NCBI GenBank assembly: GCA_903922735.1 | Contig: CAIXUZ010000056.1 | Coordinates: 1 to 58,036, forward strand | Direction: 5' to 3' | Source of the DNA: an uncultured Verrucomicrobia subdivision 3 bacterium | Lineage (GTDB): Bacteria > Verrucomicrobiota > Verrucomicrobiia > Limisphaerales > UBA11358 | Length of the DNA: 58,036 nucleotides | Shown: one piece after another, positions 33,781-42,391 of the stretch | Numbering within the stretch: position 1 is the first letter of the stretch | Layout of the letters: the number at the start of each line of letters is the position of its first letter | Position numbers and translations under genes: made by a program | Notes under the pieces: generated by a model | What the model saw: the letters and a program-made list of their open reading frames with translations, nothing else | The model's database searches: none | What the model was told of the DNA's origin: nothing

Positions 33781-36700
33781 ATGAACAGCCAGCTGCCCGC
33801 CCATCTTATTGCCCACATCAACGTGAAACTGGCCTTGATCGGCTGCCCGCCGGTGCCGATGCAGGGCGACCGCGAATTTCTTGAGATCACCGCCGCCATG
33901 GCCGCGCGGTCCCGCGAAAAAGACCGGCTCCTCGGCCAGCATCTTTGCCCCGCCGACGCGCGCATCCAGACGTTTCTCTACGATTATCTACAGGACGCGC
34001 CGGTGCCCAAGCTGCCTTCGCACACGCTAACGCTCGAACGTGCCGGTCTGGCGCGCGTGCTCTCGTTGCCGGTGGACCGCGATGATTTCGCCTCGGACAT
34101 CATCAATTCCTACCGCGTCAAACAGGGCGTTTTGCACAACCCGAAAAGTGACCGCCGCACGACGGCCGGCATTTTCCACGTCACTGAAGGCGGCCTTCCG
34201 ATTCCCGACGACAAGCTCGGCGTGCCGAAAATCACCTTCGCCAAAATTCTCCAGCTCGCGCTGACGCCGCCGAAGGAATTGCTGAAACTGCCCTTCACCG
34301 CCACGCAGCCGCAGCCGGCGGAATGTTTCGTCTCACTGCTGATCCGGCCGCTCGTCTGCCCGGAAGTCCCAGGTTTCACCAAAAAGAAGACCATGGAAGT
34401 CCGTTTCTTTGTGCCGGGCAGCCTCGTAAGTAATCTGGATTTTGTTGAAGCCATTTTTGAAAACGGGGGTGATCCGTTGCTGCCGGAAAATGACGCCGCG
34501 CTCGACAGCGAACATTGGTCCGGCCACACCGGCTGCGTGATTCTCGCGCCGCACCTGACGAAGGTGACCAAAAAATCCGTCGGCCTGCCGCCCTTCGACC
34601 AGGCCACCGAACGCCAGCGCCGTGACGGCATGTGCTGGATAAAGGAAGACGAACTTTACAACGGCGGCAATGCTTTCAAGCTGACCTGCCGCGACGAATC
34701 CGGCGTCATCGTCACCGTCATCGCCGACAACTATTTCGGCTATTGCAAAAAAGAGGTGAAGACGCAGTTGAGCTTCGCCGCCAATCTTTTCGGCCTCGCC
34801 GAGGAAGAACACGCCGGCGGCGCGCTGGTTTTCCCCAGCTACGATTTGGGCGAGGTGTTTGACGGCGACGTGCTTACGCGTCGTCTGCCGCATTCGTTTG
34901 TGGAGATGGCGGCGATGTTTGGCGACATCATGACCGTGCAGCCGGAAGGCTACGCGGTGGACAAGAAGTTCCCGGAAATAGTCTATGTGCCTGCCTCGGC
35001 GCGTTTCGATTTGCAGAGCCAGAAGATTTTTTGGACGAATCCGCTATCCGGCGAACAAAGCCTCCACCTCTCGCCGGAAAAAACCTACGTCCGCCCGTCC
35101 GGCTACAAAATCACAATGGAAAAACCGCCCGGGCACGGGCGGCAATGGCGGCTGGTCGGCACCCTTGCCGAGGGCACGTTTTGTCACAAGCCCTGCACGG
35201 TTTCCGGTGGCGGCAAGTCGGAGATTTCCAAGCCCATCACCGACGCGATTCTCACCGGCCCGGTGTTCGTCGCAGATTTGAAGAAAGATTTTGACCGCGT
35301 CGCCGAATTGATTGACCGCGATTACGCAAATCGTTTCGCTGACAAGTCGCGCACCGACCAGCGCAGCGTGCTGGCGGCCGAACGTTCCCTGGGTTCGGTC
35401 ATCAAACTGCTCACGCCGGACGAACACGATTACACGTCGGAATACAATGCCTGGCTCGCCGGCGTGCCGCAATATGTCAAGGAGCTCGTATTCGTCGTGA
35501 AGCGCTATTATAAGCCTGAGTGGAACGGCAACTGGCGCGACCACTTCAGCGTGGACATCATCAACGGCACGCCCGGCAATGAACTGAAGTGCGACAATCG
35601 TAAGCTTGTCACGACGTATCTGCGTGTCGGTTTCGACGACGACGGCGCGTGGCGCACCTTTGGTTTACGTAAAGATTTTCATCCCGCCGTCAAAGTGCAG
35701 ATGGAGGACGACATCACGGCTTCGACCGTGGTGCCCGCCGCCGCGCTGGCAAATCTGGCGGAAGACACGGATAAAAATCGCTCCCTGAAATTCGTGCAGA
35801 ACTGCGAGCAGCGCTTGTTCCAGCGGCCCGACGACGCCATCCATCGGGGCTACGACAAGCAGGCAGAAAATGACTTCATCCAGCCGGAGAATTTCTTTTC
35901 CAATTACCAGCCGCTCACGCCAGCTGAGGCGAAGGCGATGCTTGCGGACACGCTGGGGTTTTGCCAGTTCACCGAGCCGATGCAGAAATTTATCCGCGAA
36001 ATCGCCGAGACCGGCACGCCGGATTATTTTGTCTGCACCGCCAATCCGCGCCTGGTGGACGGCAAGCCGACGAAAAATCCGCGCTATTTGCAAAAACGGC
36101 CCGACCTTGTCCGCGCCAGCGAAACGTATCTCGCGGAAATCTCGGCGCGCCTGCGCCGCCGCGTGCCGATGAGCCAGCCGTTGCACACGCCGGTCACCGC
36201 CGTGCTGCCGGGCCGCCGCAACAATCCGCCGGAAAAAGGCGTGCGCCCGCTCGCCTGCTACAATCCGGTGCACTTCATGGAATTGCCGGAATTTTTCATG
36301 GAAGTGATCTGCAGCATGACCGGCAAGTCGCCATCCACGACCGGCGCGGGCTCCGAAGGCGCGCTCACGAAAGGCCCATTTAACGCGTTGCCGCCGATCA
36401 TTGACCTGAACAACGCGCTCGTATCGTTCATCCTCACCGGCCATAACGTGTTCGTCACCGCTGCTGGCTACGTCGGTCCCCAACTCCGCGTGGATCATGA
36501 CGTGAGCTTGATTGTGCCGGAAGTCTGGTCGCGTATGAGCGCCGAGGAGCATGATCCCAAATTTCTCATCGCCAACCGTTTTCTTGAAAAGTGCGCGGAC
36601 TTTGACCACGCCGGCAAAAAAGTGCTCGCCAGCCGGCTCGGCTGGCGCATAAATGCGCGGTTTGTCCACGCATTTTTCGGCCGTGTTTTCAATCATCCGC

Positions 36701-37197
36701 ATGCCGTCTTCACCGAGGCGATGCTTAAACCGGAATTGCAGAGCAAAGATATTTTTGCGGACGGCATGGAGAACATCATCGCCACACAGCAGCGAGTCGC
36801 AACCATGTATTTCGACGACGGCAGCATCGCGCAGGCTAGTCCGCCGCTGAATGCGCTGCTGCACATCATGCGGAACGACGAGTTTGAGGGGAAAGGTCTT
36901 GAGCACCCGGAAATCCGGAAGCTGTTCACGCGCGAATATCTGCTGGCAAGTCCATGGTATGCTGTTCGGCTGGCGGCGAAGCAAAAGATTGACCGCGCAC
37001 TGTGGAAACGCCATGTCGAATGCCTGAACCAGTTTCTGCGCCGCCCGAATTACGCTGATATCGCCGACCAGTTGCACATCGCCGAACGCCTCACCGCCGC
37101 TCGGAAAACCTTGGAAGGGGTCGAGTCGCCGGATTATCTGAAGAAGCTGGCCGGAACGATTGGCGCGGAGCCGATTGAGGGTTACGTCAAAGGCTGA
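33781..37197 (+). CDS. Large conserved protein, possible PPi-type phosphoenolpyruvate carboxykinase
   Basis: The 1138-aa soluble protein has no signal peptide or membrane helix. Length is its first clue: PPi-dependent PEP carboxykinases (EC 4.1.1.38) of Propionibacterium and Entamoeba are about 1130-1150 aa and share little overall similarity with ATP/GTP PEPCKs. The sequence has a Gly/Lys loop V-S-G-G-G-K-S-E-I-S-K (about residue 480). It also has the conserved-looking blocks R-R-N-N-P-P-E-K-G-V-R-P-L and S-T-T-G-A-G-S-E-G-A-L-T-K-G-P-F-N-A-L-P-P-I. If correct, it interconverts PEP, CO2 and PPi with oxaloacetate and phosphate. I recall these features from memory and cannot align them; otherwise it is a conserved protein of unknown function. 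It is divergent from the hybrid kinase. Confidence 0.5.
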   Translation: MNSQLPAHLIAHINVKLALIGCPPVPMQGDREFLEITAAMAARSREKDRLLGQHLCPADARIQTFLYDYLQDAPVPKLPSHTLTLERAGLARVLSLPVDRDDFASDIINSYRVKQGVLHNPKSDRRTTAGIFHVTEGGLPIPDDKLGVPKITFAKILQLALTPPKELLKLPFTATQPQPAECFVSLLIRPLVCPEVPGFTKKKTMEVRFFVPGSLVSNLDFVEAIFENGGDPLLPENDAALDSEHWSGHTGCVILAPHLTKVTKKSVGLPPFDQATERQRRDGMCWIKEDELYNGGNAFKLTCRDESGVIVTVIADNYFGYCKKEVKTQLSFAANLFGLAEEEHAGGALVFPSYDLGEVFDGDVLTRRLPHSFVEMAAMFGDIMTVQPEGYAVDKKFPEIVYVPASARFDLQSQKIFWTNPLSGEQSLHLSPEKTYVRPSGYKITMEKPPGHGRQWRLVGTLAEGTFCHKPCTVSGGGKSEISKPITDAILTGPVFVADLKKDFDRVAELIDRDYANRFADKSRTDQRSVLAAERSLGSVIKLLTPDEHDYTSEYNAWLAGVPQYVKELVFVVKRYYKPEWNGNWRDHFSVDIINGTPGNELKCDNRKLVTTYLRVGFDDDGAWRTFGLRKDFHPAVKVQMEDDITASTVVPAAALANLAEDTDKNRSLKFVQNCEQRLFQRPDDAIHRGYDKQAENDFIQPENFFSNYQPLTPAEAKAMLADTLGFCQFTEPMQKFIREIAETGTPDYFVCTANPRLVDGKPTKNPRYLQKRPDLVRASETYLAEISARLRRRVPMSQPLHTPVTAVLPGRRNNPPEKGVRPLACYNPVHFMELPEFFMEVICSMTGKSPSTTGAGSEGALTKGPFNALPPIIDLNNALVSFILTGHNVFVTAAGYVGPQLRVDHDVSLIVPEVWSRMSAEEHDPKFLIANRFLEKCADFDHAGKKVLASRLGWRINARFVHAFFGRVFNHPHAVFTEAMLKPELQSKDIFADGMENIIATQQRVATMYFDDGSIAQASPPLNALLHIMRNDEFEGKGLEHPEIRKLFTREYLLASPWYAVRLAAKQKIDRALWKRHVECLNQFLRRPNYADIADQLHIAERLTAARKTLEGVESPDYLKKLAGTIGAEPIEGYVKG

Positions 37198-37203
37198 AAC
37201 GAG

Positions 37204-37269
37204 GATGGAAGATTGAAGCTGGAGGATGGAACGGCGGCTCCGGCCATCCTCAATTCTCCACTCTCCATC
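37204..37269. terminator. Long imperfect inverted repeat between convergent genes
   Basis: Nested arms GATGGA/TCCATC, ATTGA/TCAAT and GAGGATGG/CCATCCTC form a stem-loop around a GC-rich loop. It fills the gap between the 1138-aa gene and the convergent glycosyltransferase gene. There is no T-run, so it may only protect 3' ends or be a dispersed repeat. Confidence 0.45.
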
Positions 37270-37276
37270 TTTGTCC

Positions 37277-38011
37277 TCAGTTGATCCGCTCAGCGACCTG
37301 GTATTTGAACATCCGCTTCTTCATCCAGCGGACGGCGAGCAGGTCGTAGAACGACGCAAACAGCCGGTTCCACACGCCGTAATTGCTCTGACCGGCGTAA
37401 CGCGGATTATTGCTCACTTCAATCTCCGTGACCGTGTGACCTTCAATCTTGAACAGCGTCGGCAGGAATCGGTGCATCCCTTTGAAGAACTTCAGATGTT
37501 CGATACATTCGCGCTTAAACGCCCGGTAGGTGCAGCCGGCGTCGGAAATTTTCTCGCCGGAAAGTTGGTTGCGCACGGCGTTTGCGATGCGCGAGGAAGC
37601 CACACGGATGAAGTGATCGCCTTCGCCGCGCACTTTCACCCGGGTGCCGCAGACGCAGTCGAAGTGTTTCAACTGCTCCAGGAATTTTGGCAAATCCTTC
37701 GGGTCGTTCTGCAAATCGGCATCGAGGGTGAACAGGTATTTTCCGCGCGCGGCCTTGAGACCGGCAAAGCTGGCGGCGCTCTCGCCGCAGTTGAATGCAA
37801 ACTTTTGCACGCGGATGCGCGGGTCGCTGGCGGCCAGCTCCTTGAGAATTTCCCACGACTTGTCTTTGCTGCAATCGTCGGTGATGACGACTTCGTAGGC
37901 GATCTTCAGCGGGTCCACGGACTCGCGGATGGCCTTGATAAGCTCGCGCAGATTGCCTTCCTCGTTGTAGCACGGGATGACCAGACTGATTTCAGGATTC
38001 TCAATGTTCAT
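37277..38011 (-). CDS. Family 2 glycosyltransferase (polyprenyl-phosphate sugar synthase type)
   Basis: The 244-aa GT-A fold protein has I-S-L-V-I-P-C-Y-N-E-E-G-N at the N-terminus, V-I-T-D-D-C-S-K-D-K-S-W, and the nucleotide-sugar/metal motif L-D-A-D-L-Q-N-D-P. It also has the D-A-G-C-T-Y-R-A-F block seen in DPM1/GtrB-like enzymes that load sugar onto undecaprenyl phosphate. It has no C-terminal membrane helices, so it is the short soluble type. It lies 84 nt after ubiE, co-directional, and a common transcript is possible. The exact sugar is unknown. Confidence 0.88.
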   Translation of the reverse strand: MNIENPEISLVIPCYNEEGNLRELIKAIRESVDPLKIAYEVVITDDCSKDKSWEILKELAASDPRIRVQKFAFNCGESAASFAGLKAARGKYLFTLDADLQNDPKDLPKFLEQLKHFDCVCGTRVKVRGEGDHFIRVASSRIANAVRNQLSGEKISDAGCTYRAFKRECIEHLKFFKGMHRFLPTLFKIEGHTVTEIEVSNNPRYAGQSNYGVWNRLFASFYDLLAVRWMKKRMFKYQVAERIN

Positions 38012-38095
38012 CGGTTGGAAATGAAACCATGAATTTTATGAACTGGCACGAATTTCTTTTGGGGTCGGTCGGCGGGTTTAAGGTGGCCGGAAACG

Positions 38096-38848
38096 TCAAA
38101 GGGGTTTCTCGCCGTAATTGATGGCCATCGCGCCGCCGAGGAGGTTGATGACCCGGACCTCTTTCAACTTCAATGCGCGCATTTTTTCCGCCACGGCGAG
38201 CTGGGCCGGATAATGTTTCAGCGATTCCAAAATATAGGCGTAAGCCGATGCATTGCCGCAGAACAACAGCCCGATGAGCGGCACGGAGAGCCGCAGGTGC
38301 GTGAAATATACCGTGCGCCACAGGGAGTTCGGCGGCTTGCCGAAATCTAGCACAATGAGTCGCGCGCCGGGTCGCGCCACGCGGAACATCTCATCGAGGC
38401 CGCCTTCCCAGCTTGTGAGATTTCGCAGGCCGTAGCCGACGGTGACGGCGTCAAAGCTGTTTTCCGCAAAGGGCAGATGTTGCGCGTCGCCTTGTACAAA
38501 TCGCGGATTACGGCTTGCGGATTGTGTGCTTTTATCCTGATTTTCGGCTGCTCGCTGCTGGCTCCTGCCTTTGGCGACTTCGAGCATTTGCGGGCTGAAA
38601 TCAAGGCCCGTGGTGGTCGCACCGCGTTGCGCGAGGGCGAAGGTGATGTCGCCGGTGCCACAACAAAGGTCAAGGGCACGGGTGCCGGGAGTGATGTTGG
38701 CTAGATTAGCGACCTGGCGTTTCCAACTGCGGTGCAGGCCAAAACTCTGAAGGTCGTTCAATAAGTCGTATCTGCGGGCGATGCGGGCGAAAAGGTCGTT
38801 GACCTTCGCTGCCCGCTGTTCGCCAGAAGTGTAAAATTCATTGCTCAC
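38096..38848 (-). CDS. ubiE: Demethylmenaquinone/ubiquinone methyltransferase
   Basis: The 250-aa class I SAM methyltransferase has the UbiE/MenG signatures. These are F-A-R-I-A-R-R-Y-D-L-L-N-D, L-D-L-C-C-G-T-G-D-I (SAM loop), F-D-A-V-T-V-G-Y-G-L-R-N and the C-terminal Y-I-L-E-S-L-K-H-Y-P-A. It performs the final C-methylation of menaquinone. Because Verrucomicrobiota use menaquinone, menG is the functionally apt name. A Gln/Ser-rich insert between the SAM loop and V-Q-G-D-A-Q-H-L-P-F is slightly longer than usual. Confidence 0.92.
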   Translation of the reverse strand: MSNEFYTSGEQRAAKVNDLFARIARRYDLLNDLQSFGLHRSWKRQVANLANITPGTRALDLCCGTGDITFALAQRGATTTGLDFSPQMLEVAKGRSQQRAAENQDKSTQSASRNPRFVQGDAQHLPFAENSFDAVTVGYGLRNLTSWEGGLDEMFRVARPGARLIVLDFGKPPNSLWRTVYFTHLRLSVPLIGLLFCGNASAYAYILESLKHYPAQLAVAEKMRALKLKEVRVINLLGGAMAINYGEKPL

Positions 38849-38976
38849 CCGCCAAGTCTAGCGGCGGGACGTGGTGTGGCAAAGCTGAGAAATATCTTTG
38901 CTCCGGGACGCAGCTTTGCTAGTGTCGATTTGTTAGAACAAAAAGTCCTGACTTGGATAACTAAAAAGTATTTATT

Positions 38977-39396
38977 ATGAGCACCGATTCGCCTGCGGCG
39001 CCAAAGAAAAAAATCTTGGTGGTGGATGACAATGAGATTGTCGTTAAGACGCTGTCGTTAAAATTGCAGGGGGCTGGTTATCAAGTGATTTCAGCCCTGG
39101 ACGGTGCGGAGGCGGTCGCGGCGGCGCGCCTGGAAGTTCCAGATTTAATTCTGCTCGACATATTTTTCCCACCCGACGTAGGGGGGGTGCCGTGGGATGG
39201 TTTTCGCATCATGGAATGGTTTCAGCGGTTGGATATGTCAAAAAAGATTCCCATCATTATCATTACTGGCACTGAGGATCCCAAGGCTCGGGAACGAGCC
39301 ACCAGTTCTGGAGCGATTGCATATTTTCAAAAACCTCTGGAGCACGATTACCTGCTAAAAGTTGTTCGGGCAACTTTGGGTGACCCGGGCAATTAG
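38977..39396 (+). CDS. Stand-alone response regulator receiver protein
   Basis: The 139-aa protein is a single REC domain: V-V-D-D-N at the acidic pocket, phosphoacceptor in L-I-L-L-D-I, then I-I-I-I-T-G and F-Q-K-P-L with the conserved Lys. It has no output domain, so it acts by protein contact or as a phosphorelay shuttle. The extra F-F-P-P-D-V-G-G-V-P-W-D segment after the Asp is a longer loop than in CheY. It is divergent from ubiE. Confidence 0.92.
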   Translation: MSTDSPAAPKKKILVVDDNEIVVKTLSLKLQGAGYQVISALDGAEAVAAARLEVPDLILLDIFFPPDVGGVPWDGFRIMEWFQRLDMSKKIPIIIITGTEDPKARERATSSGAIAYFQKPLEHDYLLKVVRATLGDPGN

Positions 39397-39454
39397 TTAG
39401 AAATTCTGGCTTGCAAGCCGGAAATGACTGCGTATTATTCCCCCGCTTCTGGAA

Positions 39455-39530
39455 GCGAGCGTAGCTCAGTTGGTAGAGCATCACGTTGCCAACGTGAATG
39501 TCGAGGGTTCAAATCCCTTCGCTCGCTCCA
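39455..39530 (+). tRNA. tRNA-Gly (GCC)
   Basis: The acceptor arm GCGAGCG pairs with CGCTCGC and the CCA is encoded. The D arm is GCTC/GAGC. The anticodon stem TCACG/CGTGA carries loop TTGCCAA, giving anticodon GCC. The variable region is ATGTC and the T arm is GAGGG/CCCTT with TTCAAAT. All four arms fold without mismatch except one G-T pair. Confidence 0.97.
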
Positions 39531-39875
39531 TTTGTTTTTCTGCGTCTAACGGTGTCAGACCGAGACAAATCCCGCCATTTACAGGTGCTTTATCACTTTT
39601 AGTCCCTTCCTCGTTGCGTAGCTTGCGCCACGTTTTGACTATCCGGGACTTTAATTTGTGCGCGTATTTGTGGATTGCTTCCCCGGCCTCGGGAAATTCT
39701 TGATTGCATCTTAAATCGGCAGCTATGCCGTATCCGTGTATCTCTGAAGCAGTGGGTGGGAAACGAAGCACCATCATTATCCCCGCATCTGGCTTGGCTG
39801 CCGCCGGTTTTCCAGCAGTTTTGGTTCTTCCTGCCGCGCATCTTGCTCGACACCCGCCGACAATTTCGGCTTACT
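39531..39875 (-). other. Gene-free gap next to tRNA-Gly with a possible integrase remnant
   Basis: On the minus strand an open frame at 39481-39777 ends inside the tRNA and reads ...E-R-A-K-G-F-E-P-S-T-F-T-L-A-T. That C-terminal sequence is commonly produced when an integrase gene abuts a tRNA attachment site. Upstream residues (Y-A-H-K-L-K-S-R-I-V-K-T-W-R-K-L) show no catalytic Arg-His-Arg-Tyr set, so at most a fragment remains. Otherwise I see nothing coding here. Confidence 0.35.
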
Positions 39876-41699
39876 ATGACGAATTTGATTTCGCCCATGC
39901 CGTCACTTAACGCCGAAAAACTCGCCCAGGCCAAGTCGCTCGGATTTTCCGACCGGCAAATCGCCCATTTGACCGGAACCACCGAGGATAAAATCCGCGC
40001 GCAGCGCAAAAAGCTCAATCTCGTCCCCAGCTACCGCCTCGTGGACACTTGCGCCGCCGAGTTCGAGGCTTACACGCCGTATTATTATTCCACCTACGAT
40101 CGCGGTGACGACGAGGTAAAGCCGGATTCGCCCAAGAAAAAAGTGATGATTCTCGGCGGCGGACCGAACCGCATCGGCCAGGGCATCGAATTTGACTACT
40201 GCTGTGTTCACGCCGCCTTCGCGCTCAAGGAGGACGGGTTTGAAACCATCATGGTGAACTCGAATCCCGAAACGGTTTCGACGGATTACGACACCAGCGA
40301 CAAGTTGTTTTTCGAGCCGCTCACGCTGGAGGATGTGCTGCACATTTACGAACGGGAAAAATGCTGGGGCGCCATCGCGCAATTCGGCGGCCAGACGCCG
40401 CTGAACCTTGCGCTCGGTCTCCAGAAAAATGGCGTCAACATCATCGGTACCTCGCCGCAGAGCATCGAAATTGCCGAGGACCGCAAGCTGTTCGCCGCGA
40501 TGCTGCGCAAGCTCGATATTCCGCAGCCGCCCAACGGCCTCGCCACGAACGCGGAAGAGGCGCTCGTCATTTCCAAGCGGCTGACTTATCCGGTGCTCGT
40601 CCGCCCGAGCTTCGTGCTCGGTGGGCGCGCGATGCAGATTGTGTATTCCGACGCCGAGCTGGCGCATTACATGAAGTTCGCCGTTGAAGCCTCGCCCGAG
40701 CGCCCCGTGCTGGTGGACAAATTTCTGGAAGACGCGACGGAAGTGGATGTGGACTGCATCACCGATGTCGGCCTGTTTAAAAATTCTGACGAAGGCACGA
40801 TTGTCATCGGCGGGATGCTGGAGCACATCGAATTCGCCGGCGTCCATTCCGGTGACGCCGCGATGGTGCTCCCGCCGCACACGCTGTCGAAGAAGGTCAT
40901 TGATACCATTCGCGAATACACACATGCCATGGCCCGCGAGCTGAAAGTCGTCGGCCTGATGAACGTCCAATACGCCGTCAAAGGCGACACCGTTTACGTC
41001 CTCGAAGTGAACCCGCGCGCCTCGCGCACCGTGCCGTTTGTGAGCAAGGCGATTGGTTTCCCGCTCGCCAAGCTCGCCGCGAAAGTGATGGCCGGCAAAA
41101 CCTTGAAGGAGCTTAAATTCACCAAGGAAATCTGGCCGAAATACTGGGCGGTGAAGGAATCGGTATTTCCGTTCAACCGCTTTCACGGTCAGGATATTTT
41201 GCTCTCGCCGGAAATGCGTTCCACCGGCGAGGTCATGGGGCTCGACGCCGACCGCGGCATCGCCTACGCCAAGTCGCAGATGGCGGCCGGTTCGCCGCTG
41301 CCGCTCAGTGGGAAAATCTTCATCAGCGTCAGCGATGCGCACAAAAACAAGGTCGCCGAAGTCGCCCGGCAGTTTGTGGGTCTCGGTTTCGAATTGGTTT
41401 CCACCGGCGGCACGGCGGCGATATTGGAAAAAGCCGGATTGCAGGTTGAGCGCATTTTCAAGCTCACCGAAGGCCGACCCAATGCGGTGGATTTGCTCAA
41501 GAACAAGGAAGTCCAGCTCGTCATCAACACGCCGAGCGGGGCCACGCCGCGCGCGGATGAGATCAAAATCCGCACCACGGCCGTTTATACCGGCACGCCG
41601 ATCATGACCACGATTTCCAGCGCCCAGGCGGCCGTGCGCGGCATCGCCGCGCTGAAAAAATCCGGCTACAGCGTCAAGACCGTGCAGGAATATCATTGA
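39876..41699 (+). CDS. carB: Carbamoyl-phosphate synthase large subunit, C-terminal half only
   Basis: From ATG 39876 (or 39897) the product has about 600 residues against about 1070 for full CarB. It begins in the oligomerisation region (A-K-S-L-G-F-S-D-R-Q-I-A). It continues with the second ATP-grasp synthetase unit (V-M-I-L-G-G-G-P-N-R-I-G-Q-G-I-E-F-D-Y and L-V-R-P-S-F-V-L-G-G-R). It ends with the MGS allosteric domain (V-S-T-G-G-T-A-A-I-L, then N-T-P-S-G). This half phosphorylates carbamate. The first synthetase half and carA are not in the window, so the gene is naturally split or has been separated by rearrangement. Complete domains and no decay argue for a functional two-gene CarB. Confidence 0.9.
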   Translation: MTNLISPMPSLNAEKLAQAKSLGFSDRQIAHLTGTTEDKIRAQRKKLNLVPSYRLVDTCAAEFEAYTPYYYSTYDRGDDEVKPDSPKKKVMILGGGPNRIGQGIEFDYCCVHAAFALKEDGFETIMVNSNPETVSTDYDTSDKLFFEPLTLEDVLHIYEREKCWGAIAQFGGQTPLNLALGLQKNGVNIIGTSPQSIEIAEDRKLFAAMLRKLDIPQPPNGLATNAEEALVISKRLTYPVLVRPSFVLGGRAMQIVYSDAELAHYMKFAVEASPERPVLVDKFLEDATEVDVDCITDVGLFKNSDEGTIVIGGMLEHIEFAGVHSGDAAMVLPPHTLSKKVIDTIREYTHAMARELKVVGLMNVQYAVKGDTVYVLEVNPRASRTVPFVSKAIGFPLAKLAAKVMAGKTLKELKFTKEIWPKYWAVKESVFPFNRFHGQDILLSPEMRSTGEVMGLDADRGIAYAKSQMAAGSPLPLSGKIFISVSDAHKNKVAEVARQFVGLGFELVSTGGTAAILEKAGLQVERIFKLTEGRPNAVDLLKNKEVQLVINTPSGATPRADEIKIRTTAVYTGTPIMTTISSAQAAVRGIAALKKSGYSVKTVQEYH

Positions 41700-41718
41700 G
41701 CTGAACTTTGGTCCGGCG

Positions 41719-41752
41719 GACACGGTGGGCACAGACCGCCGCCACAGCGGGT
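41719..41752. repeat. Imperfect copy of the GACCGCC palindrome after carB
   Basis: The sequence around CACAGACCGCCGCCACAG resembles the hairpin at 2012-2040, with a 5-bp GGCGG/CCGCC stem. It lies between the carB stop and the LysM gene and may end the carB transcript. Confidence 0.4.
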
Positions 41753-41797
41753 GGTTAAAAAATTGACGTCGGCGGTAAACGAGCTATTCATTTTGCC

Positions 41798-42382
41798 ATG
41801 AAAAAATATTGTTTTCTCATTTTGTTCGCCGCGATTTCGGCGGCGACGGTCTTTGGACAGGACACGGCCACGCAGCAGCAGATTGACAAGTTGAGCGGGC
41901 AGATTCAGGACCTGCTGGCGGCGCAAGGCAAGCAGGATCAGGTCATCGCCGGTTTGCGGAAGGAAATCTCCGAGCTGCGCGACAAGGTCAACACGCCGCA
42001 GGTGAACGACAGCGCCAGCCGCGAGGACTTGAAGACGCTCGCGGAGAAGGTTCAGGAGATCGACAAGAAGCGGCAGGCGGACCGCGATTTGATCATCAAA
42101 CAAATTGAGCAACTTGGCAAAGTGTCCGCCGCTCCACCGGTGAAAACCAAACCCGCGCCCAAGACTCCCGCCCCCGATGAAACCATCGCGCCCGCCACGC
42201 CGCAAAAGGGTTATGAATACACGGTCAAGGCGGGTGACACGGTGGGCTCGATTGCCAAGGCGTATCGCGACCAAGGCGTGAAGGTGACGACGACACAAAT
42301 CCTCAAGGCGAATCCCGGTCTGGACGCGACCAAACTTTACGTCGGCAAGAAAGTGTTCATTCCCGATCCGAATGCGAAGTGA
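41798..42382 (+). CDS. Exported coiled-coil LysM protein
   Basis: The 194-aa protein has a signal peptide (K-K-Y-C-F-L-I-L-F-A-A-I-S-A-A). A Gln/Lys/Glu-rich coiled coil follows (about 25-115, Q-Q-I-D-K-L-S-G-Q-I-Q-D-L-L-A), then a Pro/Ala/Lys linker. The C-terminal LysM domain (Y-E-Y-T-V-K-A-G-D-T-V-G-S-I-A-K-A through L-Y-V-G-K-K-V-F-I-P) binds peptidoglycan. It is likely a periplasmic wall-associated structural or regulatory protein. It lies about 100 nt after carB with its own upstream gap. Confidence 0.85.
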   Translation: MKKYCFLILFAAISAATVFGQDTATQQQIDKLSGQIQDLLAAQGKQDQVIAGLRKEISELRDKVNTPQVNDSASREDLKTLAEKVQEIDKKRQADRDLIIKQIEQLGKVSAAPPVKTKPAPKTPAPDETIAPATPQKGYEYTVKAGDTVGSIAKAYRDQGVKVTTTQILKANPGLDATKLYVGKKVFIPDPNAK

Positions 42383-42391
42383 ACTGGCATA

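Noticed and set aside
39903..41732. 609-codon minus-strand frame opposite carB
   Set aside because: Antisense shadow with His/Arg-rich low-information sequence. The plus strand encodes conserved CarB domains.
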